From Acetobacteraceae bacterium (GTDB lineage: Bacteria > Pseudomonadota > Alphaproteobacteria > Zavarziniales > Zavarziniaceae): a DNA stretch of 25,269 nt. This document shows, one piece after another, positions 15,900-25,269 of the stretch (the stretch's first letter is position 1; each line of letters begins with the position of its first letter). The stretch is from positions 1 through 25,269 of the forward strand of contig CANCOY010000056.1 of assembly GCA_947379865.1 (NCBI GenBank), given 5' to 3'. The position numbers and the translations under genes are program-made. Under the pieces are notes generated by a model, which was not told where the DNA came from, did no database searches, and worked only from the letters and a program-made list of their open reading frames with translations.

Positions 15900-17042
15900 A
15901 TGAAACATGCCGCCTTTGCCACCGTTGATGCCATGGTCCGCGCGCTGGCGCCCAGTTATCCGGTGATGTGCATCTATCCGGCAGAGCTCAGGAAAAGTGC
16001 CCGCGCCTTTCTCGACGGCTTTCCCGGCCGCGTTCTTTATGCCGTGAAGTGCAATCCCGACCCGCAGGTCATCCGCATTCTGGCCGAGGCGGGGATCAGA
16101 AATTTTGACACGGCCTCCCTGCCAGAGGTGGCGCTGGTCAAGGAATTGCTGCCGGACGCCACCTGTTACTTCAATCATCCGGTAAAGAACCGGGCTGCCA
16201 TAGAATCCGCCCATCACGTTTATGATGTGCGCCATTTCGTCATCGACAGCCACGAGGAACTGGCCAAGATCCTGGCCTGTACCGGCAAGGCGGGGGGCAA
16301 GGCGGGTGATCTGGTGATCCAGGTGCGTCTCGCCACGGCGCCCGGCTATGCCGCCTTCGATCTGAGCCTGAAGTTCGGGGTGCCAATGGAACAGGCAAGC
16401 GGCCTGTTGCGGGCGGTTGTGGCGGCGGGGGCGCAGCCGGCACTGTCGTTCCATGTCGGCTCGCAATGCGCCACGCCCGAAGCCTATGAACACGCCCTGC
16501 GCGAGGCGGGCACGGTCCTGGCAGCGGCCGGGGTGGTGCCGGCCTATGTGAATGTGGGGGGTGGCTTCCCCGCCCATTACCGGGGCAGCAGCCTGCTGCC
16601 CTTGGGCGCCTTTTTCGAGGCCATCGGGCGGGAGGTGAAGGCACTGCACCTGCCAGCGGGGACCGATACCCTGTGCGAACCGGGCCGGGCGCTGGTGGTG
16701 GAGGCGGGCACGCTGGTGGTGCAGGTCCAGTTGCGCAAGGGTGACAGCCTTTACGTGAACGACGGGATCTTTGGCTCCCTCTCCGAACTTAATGTGGCGC
16801 GCCTGACGCCGCCCACCCGGCTAATCCGCCTCTCGGGTCCGTCCGCCAATGAAACCCGGGAGTTCCGCATCTTCGGCCCCACCTGCGACTCCGCCGATGT
16901 TTTGCCCCTGCCCTTTGTTCTGCCCGCCGATGCCGCCGAGGGCGACTGGATCGAGATTGGCCAGGTGGGGGCCTATTCGAACGCACTGGCCAGCCATTTC
17001 AATGGGTTCTATTGCGACACCACCGTCACCATCGGCGATTGA
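15900..17042 (+). CDS. Ornithine/lysine decarboxylase, fold-type III
   Basis: This 380-residue PLP enzyme belongs to the alanine-racemase-fold decarboxylases (Orn/DAP/Arg decarboxylase family 2) and probably makes putrescine from ornithine, perhaps cadaverine from lysine. The PLP lysine is K50 in YAVKCNPDP. H185 lies in FHVGSQC, the glycine loop NVGGGFPAHY at 218-227, and CEPGRALVVEAG at 259-270. The signature FGPTCDSADVL (325-335) holds the catalytic cysteine C329 of ornithine-type enzymes. The lack of a long insertion argues against biosynthetic arginine decarboxylase. The ATG at 15900 has GGAGA at 15886-15890. It faces the CoA-transferase gene. Relative use of ornithine and lysine cannot be read from the sequence. 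Confidence 0.9.
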   Translation: MKHAAFATVDAMVRALAPSYPVMCIYPAELRKSARAFLDGFPGRVLYAVKCNPDPQVIRILAEAGIRNFDTASLPEVALVKELLPDATCYFNHPVKNRAAIESAHHVYDVRHFVIDSHEELAKILACTGKAGGKAGDLVIQVRLATAPGYAAFDLSLKFGVPMEQASGLLRAVVAAGAQPALSFHVGSQCATPEAYEHALREAGTVLAAAGVVPAYVNVGGGFPAHYRGSSLLPLGAFFEAIGREVKALHLPAGTDTLCEPGRALVVEAGTLVVQVQLRKGDSLYVNDGIFGSLSELNVARLTPPTRLIRLSGPSANETREFRIFGPTCDSADVLPLPFVLPADAAEGDWIEIGQVGAYSNALASHFNGFYCDTTVTIGD

Positions 17043-17138
17043 GGGGGGTAAGGCAGGGACGGCAATGAACGGGTGTTTTTTATTGGTTCGCCTATCGTTC
17101 TGGTTGTTTTGATCTGCTGTGCGCCCGCATGATGGGAC

Positions 17139-20072
17139 ATGCGCTGGTGGCAGGTGGAGTGCCGCGCCTGGCGTCGTGCCTGGGGGGGCGCCGGCGGTTT
17201 GATCCTTGGGCTGGTCTGGATGGTCGCAGACGCACATCCAGCCAAGGCGGCCCTGTTTGACATTGCGTCGCTCAGCACACTGCAACTGGAAGAAGGTGCC
17301 GCCCTCTCACCCCCGGTGCGCCCCTATTATGTGGTCGGTGACGAGAGCCTGGTTGGCATAACCTATTCCATTACACCATCACTGCCAGCCGGCCTGCGCC
17401 TTGATCCGGGTAATGGCGAGATTTCCGGCACACCGCTGGCGGCAGAGGCGGGTGCTGGCCGCTCTTATCGTATCGCCATATCGCGTTCGGGGCGGGAGTT
17501 GTATTCCACCGCGATCGAGGTTGTCGTGGCAAGGCGCCTTCGGGCGGTGCCGGGAAGCATGCCGCCTCTGGTCCCGGGACAGCCGCTTGCCCCCTTCCGT
17601 CCGGCCGTCGCCAGCGACGGGGTTCAGCCCTATTGGTATCAGATAAGCCCGCCATTGCCCCCGGGCCTGTACCTCGATCCTGAGACAGGAGAGATATCTG
17701 GCGTGCCGGGCGCAGACGGGGATGTTGGTGGCGCCACGGCCTATCAGATCTCCGTGCGGGATCTGCTTGGTGTCGAGGCCTTGGCATCTGTGCGCTTTGC
17801 AGGCAGCCCGCCGGCCCCTCCGCTCGTGCTTGTCATCAAAGAGGCGAATATCACCCTTCAGGCCGGGGTGGCGGCGTCTGTCGTGCCAGTGGTGGCGCAG
17901 GGTTTGGGGCCCTTTTCCTTTCGTGCCTCGTGGCTGCCCGCTGGACTGTCGATAGACCCCGCGACCGGGGAGATCTCCGGCATGGTCAGCCAGGCCCTGG
18001 CGCCGCGCGAGATCACCATTGTGGTGACTGATGGCACCTCCGGGCAGGAGGCTTTGGCGACAATCACCCTCTCGGCCAACAGCGCTGATCTTGTTGTGGA
18101 GGTGCCAGCGCCGGTGCTCTCCCTGCCTGTTGAAACGCCTTTGCTCTTTCATCCGGTTGCGGTGACCGGGATTGGGCCATTCCGGTATCGGGCCGCTGCC
18201 CTGCCAGATGGCCTTGAAATCGATGAAAGCACCGGAGACATCAGGGGGCGCCTTCCGGCCCTGTCCCGGGCGGTCTCTGTCACCATCACAATTACAGATA
18301 CCGGGTCGGGCCTTTCGCAGTCAGCCTCTTTCCGTATTCAGCCTGTATTGGCCATTTCCGCCGAGGTTCGGCTGCCAGAGGTGGTTCTTGAGACTGGCAC
18401 CATCGTATCAGGCCTATGGCCTGTGAAGGCGCTGGCCCCGGCCGGCGTCGCTGTAACCTATGCAATCAGCCCTGGTCTGCCCGCGAACCTCTCTCTTGAT
18501 CCCGAAACAGGGGAAATTCTGGGACGCCCACTGGCTGTGATGCCTGAAACATCCTTTGAGATCAGTATGACGGCGGGCGAGGACGCGGTTGTTCGGCGTC
18601 GTTTCCTGCTGCGTGTGGTTTCCGTGTTGTCGGCCGCAGAGGATACGGCTGCAACGGAATACGGCATGCAAGTATCGATCCCCGTCACCCTGAATGATGG
18701 GCCGGGTCCTATTTTGGCGCTGGGGATCGAGACCGTACCCCGGCATGGCACCGTGCAGGCGCTTGGCTTGAACGTGATCTATTATCCTGACCCGGATTTT
18801 TCGGGAACGGACAGTTTCACCTATCGCATCGAGGGCACTGGCGGGCGTTTTGTAACCGCGCGCGTAATGGTTACGGTTGCATCTGCCAAGCCCCTGCAAC
18901 CGCCCACGATGCGGCCGCCTGACCCCGTCACCATCGCCTCCGCCATAGAGGCGAGCAGCATCCAGAGGCGCGCCAATCTGCGTTTCGCCGAGGCGCAGAT
19001 CGACAATTTCTCAGCGCGTCTGCAAGACCTGCATCGCCAGCAACCGGCATCTGCCCGCCTCCGGTTTGGCGGCGCCACACCGCCTGAACCGGGAGGACCG
19101 GCGCGCTTTGCCGGCCCGCCGCTGCCGGGGGACGCTGGCTGGCCAGCGAGGACATCCGATTTGGCAAGTTCCCCGCGCCGGGCAGAGGGCAGGCGTTCAG
19201 CGCCAGGGCTCAAGCCACCCTATGTGTCCCGCGCCGCCCAGTCACGCCGCCTGTCGTTCTGGAGCGGTGGTACGCTGATGATTGGAAGCGAGACGCGTCG
19301 CAATGGCCCTGAGATGATCACCTTCGGTACCGAGGGATATAGCGGCGGCGTCGATTATGTCCTTGATCCAACCCTTAGCCTTGGCCTTGGCCTTGGCTTC
19401 GCGGATGAGAAAATGGCCACCGACAGCATGGATCTGGTGGTGCTCTCGACCTCTGTCGACGGGGTTGTCTATGGCTCCTGGCGGCCGGGCTCGGGCTTCT
19501 ATCTGGATGGCCTTGTTGGCTATGGCAGGATCAGGCACCTCATCACGCGCCAGCCCCTTGAGGCGGCCGATCCCGCCATGGGGGAGCGCCTAGGCCTTCG
19601 CACCTTTGGCGCGCTTTATCTTGGCCATGAGATGTGGGGTGATTTCTGGCGTCTTGCCCCCTTTGTTGCCCTGACGGGCGTCGAGGGTACGCTTGGGGCC
19701 TTTCGGGAAAGTGGCAGTCCCAATGCCCTCGACTACCAGCGCGAGAGCGTGCGCACTTATGGGGGGCGGGTTGGAATTGCGGCCGATCTGCGGGTGAGGG
19801 TTTTCTGGCTGATGATCGCGCCGAGGTTTCAGGCTGAGTGGCGGCAGCGACTGGACGCCCGCCACCACACCGATATCGGTTGGGCCATGGCCCCCGATGG
19901 GCCGCGCCATATCAGCGACGACACGGAGCGCGGCACCAGCCAACTCAGCCTCTCGGCCGGGCTTCTGATGGAAAACGGGCCCTTTGCCATGTCCATCGAC
20001 TGGCAGGGCGTGGAGGGCGACCAGCACGCCCGGAGCGATGCCCTTCGTATATCCCTGGGCGTCCGTTTCTAG
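17139..20072 (+). CDS. Autotransporter with five putative-Ig repeats
   Basis: This 977-residue protein is predicted exported to the outer membrane. A basic, hydrophobic signal peptide ends near AHPAKA-ALF (residue 37). Five putative-Ig (He_PIG) repeats follow, each with the pattern LPxGLxLDPxTGEISGxP, centred near residues 82-99, 173-190, 266-281, 355-370 and 447-464. Residues about 498-582 form a further Ig/cadherin-like domain (HGTVQAL...YPDPDFSGTDSFTYRI). A Pro/Arg/Gly-rich linker (about 583-702) leads to a beta-barrel (about 703-977) with alternating strands and a terminal LGVRF, ending in phenylalanine as BAM substrates do. Apart from one residue in the signal peptide there are no cysteines. 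Likely a surface adhesin or display protein; no ligand is known. It stands alone between the decarboxylase and hemB. Confidence 0.85.
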   Translation: MRWWQVECRAWRRAWGGAGGLILGLVWMVADAHPAKAALFDIASLSTLQLEEGAALSPPVRPYYVVGDESLVGITYSITPSLPAGLRLDPGNGEISGTPLAAEAGAGRSYRIAISRSGRELYSTAIEVVVARRLRAVPGSMPPLVPGQPLAPFRPAVASDGVQPYWYQISPPLPPGLYLDPETGEISGVPGADGDVGGATAYQISVRDLLGVEALASVRFAGSPPAPPLVLVIKEANITLQAGVAASVVPVVAQGLGPFSFRASWLPAGLSIDPATGEISGMVSQALAPREITIVVTDGTSGQEALATITLSANSADLVVEVPAPVLSLPVETPLLFHPVAVTGIGPFRYRAAALPDGLEIDESTGDIRGRLPALSRAVSVTITITDTGSGLSQSASFRIQPVLAISAEVRLPEVVLETGTIVSGLWPVKALAPAGVAVTYAISPGLPANLSLDPETGEILGRPLAVMPETSFEISMTAGEDAVVRRRFLLRVVSVLSAAEDTAATEYGMQVSIPVTLNDGPGPILALGIETVPRHGTVQALGLNVIYYPDPDFSGTDSFTYRIEGTGGRFVTARVMVTVASAKPLQPPTMRPPDPVTIASAIEASSIQRRANLRFAEAQIDNFSARLQDLHRQQPASARLRFGGATPPEPGGPARFAGPPLPGDAGWPARTSDLASSPRRAEGRRSAPGLKPPYVSRAAQSRRLSFWSGGTLMIGSETRRNGPEMITFGTEGYSGGVDYVLDPTLSLGLGLGFADEKMATDSMDLVVLSTSVDGVVYGSWRPGSGFYLDGLVGYGRIRHLITRQPLEAADPAMGERLGLRTFGALYLGHEMWGDFWRLAPFVALTGVEGTLGAFRESGSPNALDYQRESVRTYGGRVGIAADLRVRVFWLMIAPRFQAEWRQRLDARHHTDIGWAMAPDGPRHISDDTERGTSQLSLSAGLLMENGPFAMSIDWQGVEGDQHARSDALRISLGVRF

Positions 20073-20084
20073 GCCTGCTGCGCC

Positions 20085-21147
<1,063 letters not shown>

Positions 21148-21155
<8 letters not shown>

Positions 21156-21936
21156 GTGTACCTTTGGCATCTCTATCCCCGCTTGGCGCGCGCGGCAACA
21201 GGGATTGATGGTCTGGCGTGTCAACCTGGGCTGACGGTGGCGCAAGGCCAGGCAGCGGCGGCAGGGTCTGCGGGTCGGTTCTGAGGCCGAACATGATGGT
21301 GCGCATCATCCCCGCCACCAGCGTGTCGAAATCGGTCCAGTGCAGGCCCGGGCGCATCATCATCAGCGACACCAGGCCATGCACTGAAGCCCACATGATT
21401 TCCCCCACCATATAGGGGTCCTGGTGAGCGATGAGGCCGGCATCCATGAGGCGCTGCACCTGGCGCACCAGAGCCTGAAAGGCCATGGCCCCCTGGGATC
21501 CCGGCCCACCGGCTTGGTCCGGCACGGCGCGGTGATCAAGCACAAGATTGGTCTTGGCCTGGGTCATGAAGATCAGGCGATAGGCGTCCGGATGGGTCAT
21601 GGCAAAGTCGACATAGGCCCGCATCTGGGCGCCTGCCGCCTCAAGCGGCGGCAGATTCGCCGCCTCCACCGCGTGGAAGGCCTCGCCCAGCTTGGCAAAG
21701 GCCTCGTCGCAGAGGGCGGCGAAGAGGTCGTCCTTGTCCTTGAAATAGAGGTAGAGCGCCGTGGAGGAGACACCGACCCGTGCCGCCACCTTGCGGATCG
21801 ATGTCTGCTCAAAGCCGTCGCTCACAAACAGGGCGCGGGCCGCATCGAGGATTTCGCGGCGCCGGTCGATGGGGCCGCGCCCGCGTTTGGCGCGCCTGCG
21901 TATGGGTGCTGTCTGTTCGGGCTGCGCGTCCATCAT
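21148..21936 (-). CDS. TetR/AcrR family transcriptional regulator
   Basis: This 262-residue regulator has an N-terminal basic tail (PIRRRAKRGRG) followed by the TetR DNA-binding domain. The domain reads RREILDAARALFVSDGFEQT (26-45) and the recognition region IRKVAARVGVSSTALYLYF (47-65), with the family KDKDDLF end. The C-terminal ligand domain includes AYRLIFMTQAK and MVGEIMWASVHGLVSLMMM, resembling the WHG-type TetR subfamily, plus a long proline-rich tail. ATG 21936 (followed by another ATG) was preferred to a GTG 45 bases upstream; no strong ribosome site decides it. Its end overlaps the hemB start by eight bases and it is divergent from the DUF3445 gene, so it may control one or both. The effector is unknown. 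Confidence 0.88.
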
Positions 21937-22058
21937 GCCTGATCCATGCCCCGGCCGTGTGCCGGGTTGCAAGGCCAACACTAACCGATGCCCGGCCGTG
22001 CCAGCAAACCGTGTGTGAACATTGATAATGCCGGGGATCGCCTGAACGCATTTGGTGT

Positions 22059-22076
22059 TGCTATAATTTCGCCATG
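22059..22076 (+). promoter_or_regulatory. Extended -10 promoter, probably leaderless
   Basis: TGCTATAAT at 22059-22067 is a perfect extended -10. The -10 ends six bases before the ATG (22074-22076), so transcription should begin at or very near the A of the start codon. No TTGACA-like -35 lies at normal spacing, which fits an extended -10 promoter, and there is no ribosome site because no leader would exist. Confidence 0.62.
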
Positions 22077-23003
22077 CGACAGATCGAGCCCTTAGAGGAA
22101 CCGCCGCTCGTCCACCGGCCCTTTGCCGACCTGCCTTTTCGCGTGTCCATGAGCCTGCTGCCCCTGGATTTTGCGGACTGGGTAGAGGCCGATTCGGATT
22201 TCGCGCCCCAGCTGGCCGAAAAACGCCGCCTGATGGCCGAGCGCCGCCATGATGTCTTTGGTGCCCTACCCGAAGCGCGCGCTGCCTGTGACGAGTTTCT
22301 GGGCCTGCTGCTTGCCAATGTGGTGGCGCATCACGCCAGCCGCTTTGTGCCGGAGGGGCCGGGGGTGCGCCTGCTGGGCCTGGACGAGGTGGTGGCGCCG
22401 GGCGATCCCCACTGGCACCCGCTGGAGCTGGCAGGGCGCCTGGTGCAGGAGGACTGGTGCATCATGCAGGCCGAGGCGGCGGGGGCTCCCTATCGGCTGA
22501 CGGCCGCCTCCCTCTGCTTTCCGTCGCGCTGGAAGCTGCACGAAAAGCTGGGCCTGCCCATGGCGGGCATTCACGGCCCCGTGCCCATCTATGCCGAACG
22601 CCTGTCGGCCCCGGTGGATCGCTTCTTTTCGGTGCTGAAGGTGGAAAAACCGGTGCGGCGCCACAACTGGAGCATCTATGACGACCCCCGCCTGTTCCAG
22701 CCAACGGGTCACGGCATGACCGAGGCGGACCAGAGCATCACCGCAGAGAATGTCGGCAGCCGCATCTGGCTGCGGATCGAGCGCCAGACGCTGGTGCGCC
22801 TGCCCCAGAGCGGCGCCATCGTCTTTGGCATCCGCACCCACCGCCATTCCCTCAGCCAGCTTGAGGCCGAGCCCAGATCGGCGGCCGACCTGGCCGAGGC
22901 CATCCGCACCATGCCGCCCGACATGGCGCTCTACAAATCCGTCGGCAGGCTGGAAGGCCCGCTGCTGGCCTATCTGGATCGCATTGCGGCCGGTCGAGCG
23001 TGA
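22074..23003 (+). CDS. DUF3445 heme-dependent oxidative N-demethylase-like protein
   Basis: This 309-residue member of the DUF3445 family includes characterised enzymes that use heme and a flavin reductase partner to remove methyl groups from amines as formaldehyde. Recognised stretches are PFRVSMSLLPLDFADWVEAD (21-40), VQEDWCIMQ (124-132), LTAASLCFPSRWKLHEKLG (142-160), MAGIHGPVP (163-171) and ERQTLVRLP plus FGIRTHRHSL (236-260). The family match is from memory; the heme ligands are not assigned. The ATG at 22074 keeps the whole conserved N-terminus. It is divergent from the TetR-hemB pair and convergent with a Nudix gene with no gap. A role in methylated amine breakdown is inferred; the substrate is unknown. 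Confidence 0.85.
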   Translation: MRQIEPLEEPPLVHRPFADLPFRVSMSLLPLDFADWVEADSDFAPQLAEKRRLMAERRHDVFGALPEARAACDEFLGLLLANVVAHHASRFVPEGPGVRLLGLDEVVAPGDPHWHPLELAGRLVQEDWCIMQAEAAGAPYRLTAASLCFPSRWKLHEKLGLPMAGIHGPVPIYAERLSAPVDRFFSVLKVEKPVRRHNWSIYDDPRLFQPTGHGMTEADQSITAENVGSRIWLRIERQTLVRLPQSGAIVFGIRTHRHSLSQLEAEPRSAADLAEAIRTMPPDMALYKSVGRLEGPLLAYLDRIAAGRA

Positions 23004-23447
23004 TCAGAGGCCTGCTGCGGTGCGGCGGGCGTGGCTCAGCAGGATGACGCGCTCGGTCTCGGGCCACAGGCGGAACTGGTCCAGTGCGGCCACGTCGACC
23101 CAGGCAACCGCTGCGGCATCGTCGCCCGCTTCGGCCTCGCCCTCAACATAATCGGCTTCAAAGTCGACCAGGGTATTGTGGTGGGCAAGCGTGCCGTCGT
23201 CATCGCGGAAGATGCCGTCCACCACATCCAGCAGCGGCCCCACGGTGATTGTGACGCTGGTCTCCTCTGCCACTTCGCGCACCGCCGTCTCGCGCACGGT
23301 CTCGCCCAGCATCTGGCCGCCACCGGGAATGCTCCACTGGCCCTTGCGCGGCTCCTTGCCCCGCTGGATCAACAGCACCTGCCGGCCGCGCCAGACCACG
23401 GCGCCCACGCCGATGCGCGGCTGGGGATGGGGCAGGGAAGGGGGCAT
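23004..23447 (-). CDS. Nudix hydrolase
   Basis: This 147-residue protein hydrolyses a nucleoside diphosphate linked to another moiety, using Mg. The Nudix box is GGGQMLGETVRETAVREVAE (split: residues about 42-61) followed by ETSVTI; it fits GX5EX7REUXEEXGU except that the late glycine position reads Ser. The N-terminal strand IGVGAVVWRGRQVLLIQRGKEP and WSIPGGG precede it, typical of NUDIX proteins acting on ADP-ribose-like or oxidised nucleotides. The substrate is unknown. Its stop overlaps in a TGATCA palindrome with the neighbouring gene's stop (23001-23006), leaving no gap. It is divergent from uup with 161 bp between. Confidence 0.9.
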   Translation of the reverse strand: MPPSLPHPQPRIGVGAVVWRGRQVLLIQRGKEPRKGQWSIPGGGQMLGETVRETAVREVAEETSVTITVGPLLDVVDGIFRDDDGTLAHHNTLVDFEADYVEGEAEAGDDAAAVAWVDVAALDQFRLWPETERVILLSHARRTAAGL

Positions 23448-23608
23448 GGGATTGCCTGCGCTGTTGGATGTGGACGATGGCGGCTGTCGCGCACCCTAGC
23501 CGACTGAAGCCTCGAATTGAACCAGAACCGTGCGTGACAATCGTTCGCGACCCTTGTGCCGGAGGCGTCTGTCGGGCATGTCGGGGCGGCCTTATTCCGG
23601 GAGCCTTC

Positions 23609-25269
23609 ATGGCCACGCCGCTTCTCACGCTTGCTGATACCGCACTCGCCTTTGGGGCGAAGTCACTTTTTGATGGCATTGACCTTGCCGTGGGGAAGGG
23701 CGACCGGGTGGCGCTTGTGGGCCGCAATGGCTCAGGCAAATCCACCCTGATGAAGGTGATGGCCGGCCTGATTGATCCCGACCGGGGCACCCGCTTTATG
23801 CAGCCCGGCACCCTCGTCGCCTATCTGCCGCAGGAGCCGGAGTTCGGCGACGCCGTTACCGTGTTCGATGTGGTGTCGAGCAGCGGTGCCGAGGACTGGC
23901 AGGTGGATGCCATGATCGAGCGGGTGGGCCTTGATGGCGCCACCCCCGTGGCCGGGCTTTCCGGCGGCGAGGCGCGGCGCGCGGCCGTGGCCCGGGCACT
24001 GGTGAGCGAGCCCGACATCCTCCTGATGGACGAGCCCACCAACCATCTCGACATTTCCGCCATCGAATGGCTGGAAGGGGAACTGGCCAGTTACCGTGGC
24101 GGCCTGGTGCTGGTCAGCCATGATCGCGCCTTTCTGAATGCCCTGACCTCCACCATCTTCTGGCTGGATCGCGGCTTTGTGCGCCGCCACGATGAAGGCT
24201 TCTCGCGCTTCGAGGCCTGGTCGGAAGAAGTGCTGGCCCAGGAAGAGGCCGAGCGCGCCCGCCTCGACAAGCGCATTGCGTCGGAAACCGCCTGGCTGCG
24301 TCAGGGTGTCTCGGGTCGGCGCAAGCGCAACATGGGCCGCCTGCGCCGCCTGGGTGACCTGCGGCAGGAGCGCTCGCAGCAGATCAAGCTGGCCGGCCGT
24401 CCGCCGCTGGAGGCCGAAACCGGCACCACCTCTGGCCGTCTGGTGGTGGAAGCCCGGCAGATTTCCAAGTTCTGGGGCGAGCGCGCCATCGTGCGCGGCT
24501 TCTCCACCCGCATCCTGCGCGGCGACCGCATCGGCATCATCGGCCCCAATGGGGCGGGCAAGACCACCCTGCTGCGCATGTTGACCGGGGCCTTGGCGCC
24601 AGACGAGGGCACCGTGCGTCTGGGTACGAATCTTGAGCCCATCTATCTCGACCAGCGCCGCGCCAGCCTTGATCCCGAGCGCACGCTGTGGGCAACGCTG
24701 ACAGGCGGCAGCGGCGACCAGGTGATGGTGCGCGGCATGCCACGCCACGTCATTGGTTACCTGAAGGATTTCCTGTTTGACGAGGGCCAGGCGCTGGCGC
24801 CCGTGGGCAGCCTGTCGGGCGGGGAGCGCAACCGCCTGACCCTGGCGGTGGCCCTGGCCAAGCCCTCCAACTTCCTGATCCTCGACGAGCCGACCAACGA
24901 CCTCGACATGGACACCCTCGACCTCCTGGAAGAGATGCTGTCGGATTACGAGGGCACGCTGTTGCTGGTCAGCCATGATCGCGACTTTCTCGACCGGCTG
25001 GTTACCTCCACCATCGTCCTCGAAGGCGGCGGGCAGGTGAGCGAATATGTGGGTGGGTACAGCGATTACATCCGCCAGCGCCCGGCGCCCGAGGCTGCGG
25101 CCCCAACCGGCAAGTCGGCCCAGAAAACCAACGCGCCCCGGCCCGCCGATGCACCGGCCCGCCCGCTGAAAAAGCTGTCATCGAAGGATGCCCGCGAACT
25201 CGACCTGCTCGCCAAAAAGATCGAGGACCTGGGCAAGGAGATTGCGACGCTGGAAAAGCGCCTGGCCGA
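23609..25269 (+). CDS. uup: ABC-F ATPase, Uup type (3' end off window)
   Basis: The frame starts at ATG 23609, with GGGAG five bases upstream, and remains open at the window end after 553 codons. It has two ABC ATPase domains and no membrane segments, so it is an ABC-F protein acting on ribosomes rather than a transporter. Domain 1 has Walker A GRNGSGKS (38-45), signature LSGGE (117-121) and Walker B LLMDEPTNHLD (138-148). Domain 2 has GPNGAGKT (312-319), LSGGE (402-406) and ILDEPTNDLD (424-433). After a Pro/Ala-rich linker (491-520) comes a coiled-coil start (SSKDARELDLLAKKIEDL), which is the Uup C-terminal domain rather than EttA. Uup is linked to ribosome function and transposon excision in E. 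coli. No gene is seen in the 161-bp gap upstream. Confidence 0.92.
   Translation, partial: MATPLLTLADTALAFGAKSLFDGIDLAVGKGDRVALVGRNGSGKSTLMKVMAGLIDPDRGTRFMQPGTLVAYLPQEPEFGDAVTVFDVVSSSGAEDWQVDAMIERVGLDGATPVAGLSGGEARRAAVARALVSEPDILLMDEPTNHLDISAIEWLEGELASYRGGLVLVSHDRAFLNALTSTIFWLDRGFVRRHDEGFSRFEAWSEEVLAQEEAERARLDKRIASETAWLRQGVSGRRKRNMGRLRRLGDLRQERSQQIKLAGRPPLEAETGTTSGRLVVEARQISKFWGERAIVRGFSTRILRGDRIGIIGPNGAGKTTLLRMLTGALAPDEGTVRLGTNLEPIYLDQRRASLDPERTLWATLTGGSGDQVMVRGMPRHVIGYLKDFLFDEGQALAPVGSLSGGERNRLTLAVALAKPSNFLILDEPTNDLDMDTLDLLEEMLSDYEGTLLLVSHDRDFLDRLVTSTIVLEGGGQVSEYVGGYSDYIRQRPAPEAAAPTGKSAQKTNAPRPADAPARPLKKLSSKDARELDLLAKKIEDLGKEIATLEKRLA

Noticed and set aside
17071..17116. T-rich stretch (with TTTTTT) before the autotransporter as a terminator of the decarboxylase
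   Set aside because: No matching stem is found directly before the T-run; it may instead be part of the promoter, but no clear -35/-10 pair stands out.
23732..24976. Minus-strand 414-codon frame opposite uup
   Set aside because: Antisense to the two ATPase domains; no recognisable protein.

Overview
This is an ordinary-looking chromosomal segment of a GC-rich alphaproteobacterium (strong G/C at third codon positions by eye, no rRNA, tRNA, CRISPR or insertion sequence seen). The alphaproteobacterial call rests on the recO-parC gene pair, a Gln at the ParC quinolone position, a HemB whose zinc cysteines are replaced by Ala/Asp/Asp, and the close resemblance of several enzymes to that class. 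Order and genus cannot be fixed from this window; a Rhodospirillales-like organism is a guess. Genes are packed tightly, and no stretch over about 185 bp lacks a gene.

Layout. 1-2225: end of a tad (Flp pilus) locus with a truncated TadG-related protein and two TadE-like pseudopilins, the first cysteine-rich. 2307-7927: a same-strand run with an acyl-CoA synthetase, a fold-type IV aminotransferase resembling (R)-selective amine transaminases, recO and parC. The last genes overlap or abut, so they are probably co-transcribed. 7949-10245: biotin genes, with bioB (followed by a small exported protein) and bioD divergent around a palindrome-bearing promoter region. 10258-13043 (minus): bpt, an N-end-rule leucyltransferase, then the motAB flagellar stator pair, with a sigma28-like promoter candidate before motA. 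13226-14640: a flavin reductase and a 3-hydroxyisobutyrate-dehydrogenase-family enzyme, separated by a 24-bp tandem duplication that covers the stop codon. 14653-17042: a CaiB/BaiF CoA-transferase divergent from a group IV ornithine/lysine decarboxylase. 17139-20072: a 977-residue surface protein with five putative-Ig repeats, a further Ig/cadherin-like domain and a C-terminal autotransporter-type beta-barrel. 20085-23003: hemB preceded by and overlapping a TetR regulator, both divergent from a DUF3445 heme-dependent oxidative N-demethylase-like gene whose consensus extended -10 implies a leaderless mRNA. 23004-25269: a Nudix hydrolase and the start of an ABC-F ATPase (Uup type), cut by the window end.

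How genes work together. Motility (motAB) and attachment (Tad pilus, autotransporter) point to a cell alternating between swimming and surface life. The acyl-CoA synthetase, CoA-transferase, dehydrogenase, transaminase and flavin reductase suggest organic acid or amine catabolism, but no complete pathway is present. The most interesting locus is TetR-hemB // DUF3445, where a tetrapyrrole-synthesis gene is coupled to a regulator and faces a gene for a probable heme enzyme. I did not find a clear new multi-gene defence or mobile system here.
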